Origin: Verrucomicrobiota bacterium
GTDB taxonomy: Bacteria; Verrucomicrobiota; Verrucomicrobiia; Verrucomicrobiales; Verrucomicrobiaceae
Assembly (NCBI GenBank): GCA_021413535.1
Contig: JAIOQF010000238.1
Location: 1-9,079, forward strand
Direction: 5' to 3'
DNA: 9,079 bases
Position numbers and translations under genes: made by a program. This document shows, piece after piece, positions 5,905 through 9,079 of the stretch (positions are counted from its first letter, which is position 1; every line of letters starts with the position of its first letter). The notes under the pieces are model-generated. The model was not told where the DNA came from, searched no databases, and was given only the letters and a program-made list of their open reading frames with translations.

Positions 5905-6315
5905 ATGCACCCAGCTTACTTCAAAACACACTTTGCCGTAACTGATCCGTCAGCGGAATGGCCCTCCGAGTTTGCCATCATCACCGCTTGCGCGACCACT
6001 GGCGAGCAGTGGACAGACGAGCAGAATGCGGTCGCTGATGTATCCCTCGAAAAGCAACTCAAAGGCAACGGTGGGCTGATTCGACGCATCACCGGCTATT
6101 CTCCCGAAACGGGACATGCCGAACCAGGCTGGGCCGTCGAGATGACCTGGCAGGATGCCTGTGACCTCGGCAGCAAATACCACCAAGACGCCATCTACTT
6201 TATTTCGGGCGATGCGTTATACGTGAGCCTCTGCGACTCCCGACGCGCCCTCGTGCTCGTTGGCACATTTCGTGAAAGACTCACTATAAGCAACATGCCC
6301 AGCGAGGTGCAGTAG
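5905..6315 (+). CDS. DUF3293-like small protein
   Basis: This 136-residue soluble protein has the layout I associate with DUF3293. An early strand (YFKTHFAVTDPSAEWPSEFA) leads into IITACATTGEQWTDEQNAVA. A helix with an acidic/basic face (SLEKQLKGNGGLIRRITGYS) follows, then a GWAVEM strand, a helix ending ACDLGSKYHQDAIYFISGDA, and a closing LYVSLC strand. DUF3293 proteins usually show a similar FxTAxxP(x)S...N...L...L block; the function is unknown to me. The ATG at 5905 was preferred over one at 5854 because the earlier codon lies inside the best promoter match and the added residues look non-conserved. It is convergent with the LysR gene (30 bp between stops) and sits between the intact LysR and the LysR remnant. 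It might be a later insertion or a relic of that rearrangement. Family assignment is by memory of the pattern only. Confidence 0.65.
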   Translation: MHPAYFKTHFAVTDPSAEWPSEFAIITACATTGEQWTDEQNAVADVSLEKQLKGNGGLIRRITGYSPETGHAEPGWAVEMTWQDACDLGSKYHQDAIYFISGDALYVSLCDSRRALVLVGTFRERLTISNMPSEVQ

Positions 6316-6345
6316 ATGCCACACCAAACTCCTAAGTCCATATGA

Positions 6346-7263
6346 TCACCTGCGAAGGACCAAGGCGATCTGCTTTATTGCGGCCCCATCTACGCCGCGA
6401 CGACGCATCTGCCGTTCATTCCAATGCAGAACTAAATGACGTCCGTAATTCTTCAGCGGCGCGAATTCGCGAACGACGATGCCTTTGGCCTCAAGTCCAT
6501 GAATTCCTACGGACGGGAGCACACCAGCGCACTCTCCACTTTCAATAAGCTGTCGGGCCTGCAACATGGAATTACATTCCACCACCGGATGAAAGTCCAC
6601 ACCAGCTTCAAGCATGGCCTGACGCAGTGTAACATCGAGCTGCCCGCCATCCTTGCCCGCAGTGAAAGGCAAAGTCTGCCATACCTTCGGATCATCCGCC
6701 GCGCTCGCAGGTGTGCCACGCTTGAGCAAGTGCCGGGACAGGCAGAGATGGAAGGTAAGGTCTATGAGCGGTTTGCTCTTCGCATTTTCAGGTAAGGCAT
6801 TTTTCCGCACGATGGCGAAGTCCACCCGTCCATTCTTCACCGCCTCGACCAGCGTGTGGCTCCGAAAGGTTTCGAGACTGACTGTCGCCTGGCCGAGCTC
6901 ATCTCTGATGGCTCCAATCACAGGCAGCACCAGCCAGTCCAGAATGCTGGCTCCCGCACCTATGGTGAAGGCTTTCTTCGTCTTCGCCTGTTCGTGCTGG
7001 AAATCTTCTAGGTCACGCAACTGCTGCCGAATGAGCTCGGCGAGGCGATCGCCAGCGGCGGATGGCACCAACTCCTTACCGCGTCGCTCAGTGAGTTCGG
7101 CACCAAAGAAAGTTTCCAGCTCGCTGATCTGCCTGCTGATCTGGCTTTGCCGATTTACATCACGCGGCGCCGCCTTTGCAATAGAGCCTGCGACTGCAAA
7201 GCTTAGAAAGCTGCGGAGACGGTCGAGTGACAGGCCGTTGCTTTCGAAGAGTTTTTCAAACAT
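6346..7263 (-). CDS. LysR-type transcriptional regulator
   Basis: The 305-residue length is standard for LysR-type regulators. The N-terminal winged HTH spans about 12-75 (LDRLRSFLSFAVAGSIAKAA, then RQSQISRQISELETFFGAEL and a LVPSAAG wing ending). A linker helix (about 75-100) leads into a periplasmic-binding-protein-like effector domain (about 98-305), starting FTIGAGASILDWLVLP with FRSHTLVEAVKNGRVDFAIV in the first lobe. These proteins usually form tetramers and activate or repress a divergent gene in response to a small molecule. The gene is divergent from the phosphatase operon, with 70 bp between starts, so that operon is the likely target and autoregulation is probable. The HTH has PRDVNRQSQ where many members have a more canonical AA..L..sQPA. 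Its C-terminal 120 nt have a degenerate second copy at 5760-5843. Confidence 0.93.
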   Translation of the reverse strand: MFEKLFESNGLSLDRLRSFLSFAVAGSIAKAAPRDVNRQSQISRQISELETFFGAELTERRGKELVPSAAGDRLAELIRQQLRDLEDFQHEQAKTKKAFTIGAGASILDWLVLPVIGAIRDELGQATVSLETFRSHTLVEAVKNGRVDFAIVRKNALPENAKSKPLIDLTFHLCLSRHLLKRGTPASAADDPKVWQTLPFTAGKDGGQLDVTLRQAMLEAGVDFHPVVECNSMLQARQLIESGECAGVLPSVGIHGLEAKGIVVREFAPLKNYGRHLVLHWNERQMRRRGVDGAAIKQIALVLRR

Positions 7264-7270
7264 GACTATA

Positions 7271-7288
7271 TGATCAGTGATACAGTAT
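7271..7288. promoter_or_regulatory. Overlapping dyads between LysR and phosphatase genes, candidate LysR binding site
   Basis: ATCA-G-TGAT (7273-7281) and ATAC-A-GTAT (7280-7288) are two perfect odd-centred palindromes sharing two bases; TGATCA (7271-7276) is a third. LysR-type regulators bind short dyads in the shared divergent region, typically near -45 to -65 of the activated gene. The cluster ends 1 bp before the candidate -35 of the phosphatase promoter and 8 bp upstream of the LysR start codon. It could therefore serve activation to the right and autoregulation to the left. No binding data; inference from position and symmetry. Confidence 0.4.
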
Positions 7289-7289
7289 T

Positions 7290-7318
7290 TTGCACGATTA
7301 ACAAGTGGCCGATATGAG
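7290..7318 (+). promoter_or_regulatory. Weak candidate promoter for the phosphatase operon
   Basis: TTGCAC (7290-7295) and TATGAG (7313-7318) are spaced by 17 bp, matching three and four consensus positions. A poor -35 next to a dyad is typical of a promoter that needs an activator, which fits the divergent LysR gene. TATATT at 7325-7330 is too close to the ATG at 7334 to be the -10 unless a different start is used. Confidence 0.3.
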
Positions 7319-7333
7319 CGAACTTATATTGTA

Positions 7334-8296
7334 ATGAAAACACAACCCTACGACCTCATCGGAGACATCCACGGCCAGCACGACAAGCTCACCGCCCTGC
7401 TGGATGAACTCGGCTACCGCAAGCACGACAACACTCATCGCCACCCTGAAGGGAGGCAGGTGGTCTTCCTCGGAGACTACATCGACCGGGGCCCGAAGAT
7501 TCGTGAAACCCTCCACACGGTGCGCAACATGGTCGATGCCGGCAACGCCCTGGCCATCATGGGCAACCACGAGTTCAATGCGATTGCCTATGCCACCCCC
7601 GATGGAAATGGCGACTATCTGCGCAAACACACTGAGAAGAACACTAAGCAGCACCTGCGAACACTCAAGGCCTTCAAAGAACACAAAGATGAGTGGACTG
7701 GTTGGGTGGAATGGATGAAGCGCCTCCCGATGTTCCTCGATCTCGGCGACCTGCGTGTGGTGCATGCCAGCTGGGACGACCGGCATCTTGAGATGCTGAG
7801 CGGCACGCCTTTGCTCGATGCTGACTTTCTTCGCGCCACTGCCATCAAGGGCGCGGCGGAATACATCGCTGCGGAAATTCTGTTGAAGGGGCCGGAGCTA
7901 AAACTGCCAGAAGGAGTCAGGTTCTTCGACAAGGAAGGAATCGGGCGGAGCAATGTTCGGGTGCGCTGGTGGGATTTGCAGGAGGGTGCGAATATCGGTG
8001 ACCTGGTGATGCCGGATCCAATGGAGAACCTGACAGAAAAGGTGACCGCAGAAATGTTGCGGGACCTGCCCAACTACGGCGCAAGTGAGCCTCCGGTATT
8101 CTTCGGCCACTACTGGATGCCGCCGACGAGGATGAGACAGCCTTTGGCCGCCAACATTGTGTGCCTCGATTACAGTGGCGCCTTTGGGGACAACCCGCTC
8201 TGCGCCTATCGCTGGGATGGGGACAGAGAAGTGAGCAGTAGACAATTCATCGCCACGCACTCAACCGATCGAGTTTTGAAACAACTGAATTCTTAA
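7334..8296 (+). CDS. PPP-family metallophosphatase (calcineurin-like)
   Basis: This 320-residue protein carries the PPP metallophosphatase signature: GDIHG (10-14), GDYIDRG (47-53) and GNHE (77-80), with VHASWD (143-148) and GHYW (258-261) supplying later metal-ligand histidines. All dinuclear-metal ligands appear present, so it should be active. Bacterial members include serine/threonine phosphatases and symmetrical dinucleoside tetraphosphatases (PrpE/ApaH type). The substrate cannot be decided here; the segment after GNHE (YATPDGNGDYLRKHTEKNTK) resembles the PrpE-like group more than eukaryote-type phosphatases. The ATG at 7334 is chosen over 7277 because the catalytic strand YDLIGDIHG starts six residues after it and the longer form would cover the operator region. 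It heads a plus-strand operon with 19 bp to the MWLF protein, and is probably controlled by the divergent LysR regulator. No signal peptide; cytoplasmic. Confidence 0.93.
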   Translation: MKTQPYDLIGDIHGQHDKLTALLDELGYRKHDNTHRHPEGRQVVFLGDYIDRGPKIRETLHTVRNMVDAGNALAIMGNHEFNAIAYATPDGNGDYLRKHTEKNTKQHLRTLKAFKEHKDEWTGWVEWMKRLPMFLDLGDLRVVHASWDDRHLEMLSGTPLLDADFLRATAIKGAAEYIAAEILLKGPELKLPEGVRFFDKEGIGRSNVRVRWWDLQEGANIGDLVMPDPMENLTEKVTAEMLRDLPNYGASEPPVFFGHYWMPPTRMRQPLAANIVCLDYSGAFGDNPLCAYRWDGDREVSSRQFIATHSTDRVLKQLNS

Positions 8297-8315
8297 CCTC
8301 AACAAAAATACTACC

Positions 8316-8630
8316 ATGTGGCTCTTCACCGTTCACGGCTTCTACTCCATCGTTCAAAAAGGCGACCTCTTCCATGTTCGTGCCCGCGAAAAGCATGATC
8401 TGGAGAACCTGCGCGAACTGATTCCCGGTCTGCCGATGGTTCAAGACAGCTACAAGGGCAGTGATTATCCGTTCCGGTTGCTGCTTGATGAGAACCAGAA
8501 AAACGCTGTGATCGAAGCGCTCAGCGAGTCCATCGACTACCCAAACTTTAAGTCAGCGGTCGGAGAACGGGATGACCAGCGTGCAAAGCTGGGAAAATAT
8601 CATGACGTCTGGGGCGTGATGGCGGAGTAA
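8316..8630 (+). CDS. Small conserved protein of the MWLF/MWIFT type (paralogue of the gene at 3574)
   Basis: This 104-residue protein starts MWLFTVHGFYSIVQK, followed by FHVRAR, SYKGSDYPFR, SIDYPNFKS, DQRAK and YHDVWGVM. These are collinear with the 110-residue protein at 3574-3906, with near-identity in SYKGSDYP and SIDYxNFKS. The conserved closing D(V/I) segment and the aromatic-rich opening suggest a compact single domain; no membrane span or known catalytic motif is seen. It follows the phosphatase by 19 bp and precedes an unrecognised protein by 12 bp, so it is the middle gene of a three-gene operon. This copy keeps the more typical MWLFT opening, whereas the other has MWLCT. Function unknown; the repeated pairing with an enzyme or adaptor gene suggests a partner role. 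Confidence 0.88.
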   Translation: MWLFTVHGFYSIVQKGDLFHVRAREKHDLENLRELIPGLPMVQDSYKGSDYPFRLLLDENQKNAVIEALSESIDYPNFKSAVGERDDQRAKLGKYHDVWGVMAE

Positions 8631-8642
8631 ATCCAAAAACTT

Positions 8643-9079
8643 ATGAAAAAAATCGGAGTATTGCTATCAAACCGGGAGACGAAGGAACCTGTCGGATTTG
8701 TGGAAATAGCCCCATCGGGCATGTTGATTCTTGCAGCATTTGAGGGTGGAATTCATCCTTATGCGCTACGCCCATTGACGGAGGAACTCTTGGGCCAGCC
8801 GCTATACGTGAAGCATGCCGATATCATTTCACGAGACAAAGTCCTGTCGCGTGAATTATTGATCGCCGAGTCCCAAAGCCTGGCAGCCCTGATTAACGAA
8901 AAACCGAGAATGTTAGGAAAAATACCGATTGCAGCGAGAAGTGTTGAATCGACATCAAACCTGTCAGCGGGGCAAGCCCAGCCCGCCTCCGTTTTGCCTC
9001 TTCCAGATTTTATGAGTAACCCCCAAACACCATCGCCCTCTCCCTTTACAATTCGCGTTGATCACGGCGGCGAAGATCG
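8643..9079 (+). CDS. Unrecognised protein, N-terminal part (runs off right edge)
   Basis: The frame from the ATG at 8643 (MKKIGVLLSNRETKEPVGFV) is open to the window edge for 145 codons. Residues 1-80 look like a small alpha/beta domain: a strand, a turn, a second strand (GFVEIAPSGMLILAAF), then LRPLTEELLGQPLYVKHADI and a helix (SRELLIAESQSLAALI). From about 95 the sequence becomes rich in proline, serine, alanine and glutamine (AQPASVLPLPDF, NPQTPSPSPF), a likely flexible linker to a second domain beyond the edge. This begins IRVDHGGED. I do not recognise it. It lies 12 bp after the MWLF-type gene, so it is co-transcribed with that gene and the phosphatase. No Shine-Dalgarno, signal peptide or membrane span is visible. 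It is probably real, given length, codon pattern and operon spacing. Confidence 0.7.
   Translation, partial: MKKIGVLLSNRETKEPVGFVEIAPSGMLILAAFEGGIHPYALRPLTEELLGQPLYVKHADIISRDKVLSRELLIAESQSLAALINEKPRMLGKIPIAARSVESTSNLSAGQAQPASVLPLPDFMSNPQTPSPSPFTIRVDHGGED

Noticed and set aside
6653..7273. Plus-strand 206-codon frame
   Set aside because: Antisense to the LysR gene, Ser/Arg-rich translation, no recognisable domain.

Overview
The window looks like an accessory, defence-island-like stretch from a moderately GC-rich bacterium. Most starts (at 3906, 4584, 5905, 7263, 7334, 8316) have no clear Shine-Dalgarno sequence. The WYL regulator has a wording I associate with Verrucomicrobiota. That phylum assignment is inference only. 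I found no rRNA, tRNA, CRISPR array or transposase.

Left third (1-3062, minus strand): a type I restriction-modification operon read leftwards. It holds hsdM (606-3062), a small PD-(D/E)XK nuclease-like gene (97-609), and the first 33 codons of hsdS (1-100, running off the edge). Both junctions are 4-bp ATGA overlaps, so the three genes are probably translationally coupled. No hsdR is in view; it would have to lie beyond the left edge. Upstream of hsdM (3063-3400) is a sparse region with a weak promoter, four copies of a CGGTGAA heptamer and a 45-codon frame broken by a TGA.

Middle (3396-4708, minus strand): a von Willebrand A (MIDAS) protein is followed after 3 bp by a small protein starting MWLC, and further on by a 25-residue putative membrane peptide. 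A WYL-domain regulator (4709-5749, plus) is divergent to this pair, with an imperfect dyad in the shared intergenic region.

Right half (5750-9079): a decayed LysR C-terminal tail (5760-5843), a DUF3293-like gene (5905-6315, plus), an intact LysR regulator (6346-7263, minus), and a divergent plus-strand operon. The operon encodes a PPP-type metallophosphatase, a second MWL-type small protein that is a clear paralogue of the first, and an unrecognised protein cut by the right edge.

The most striking architecture is that the same small-protein family appears twice, each time directly behind a different effector (vWA or phosphatase) with a divergent regulator (WYL or LysR). The two cassettes point in opposite directions, with the regulators between them. 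This suggests modular reuse of a small partner protein beside a restriction-modification locus.
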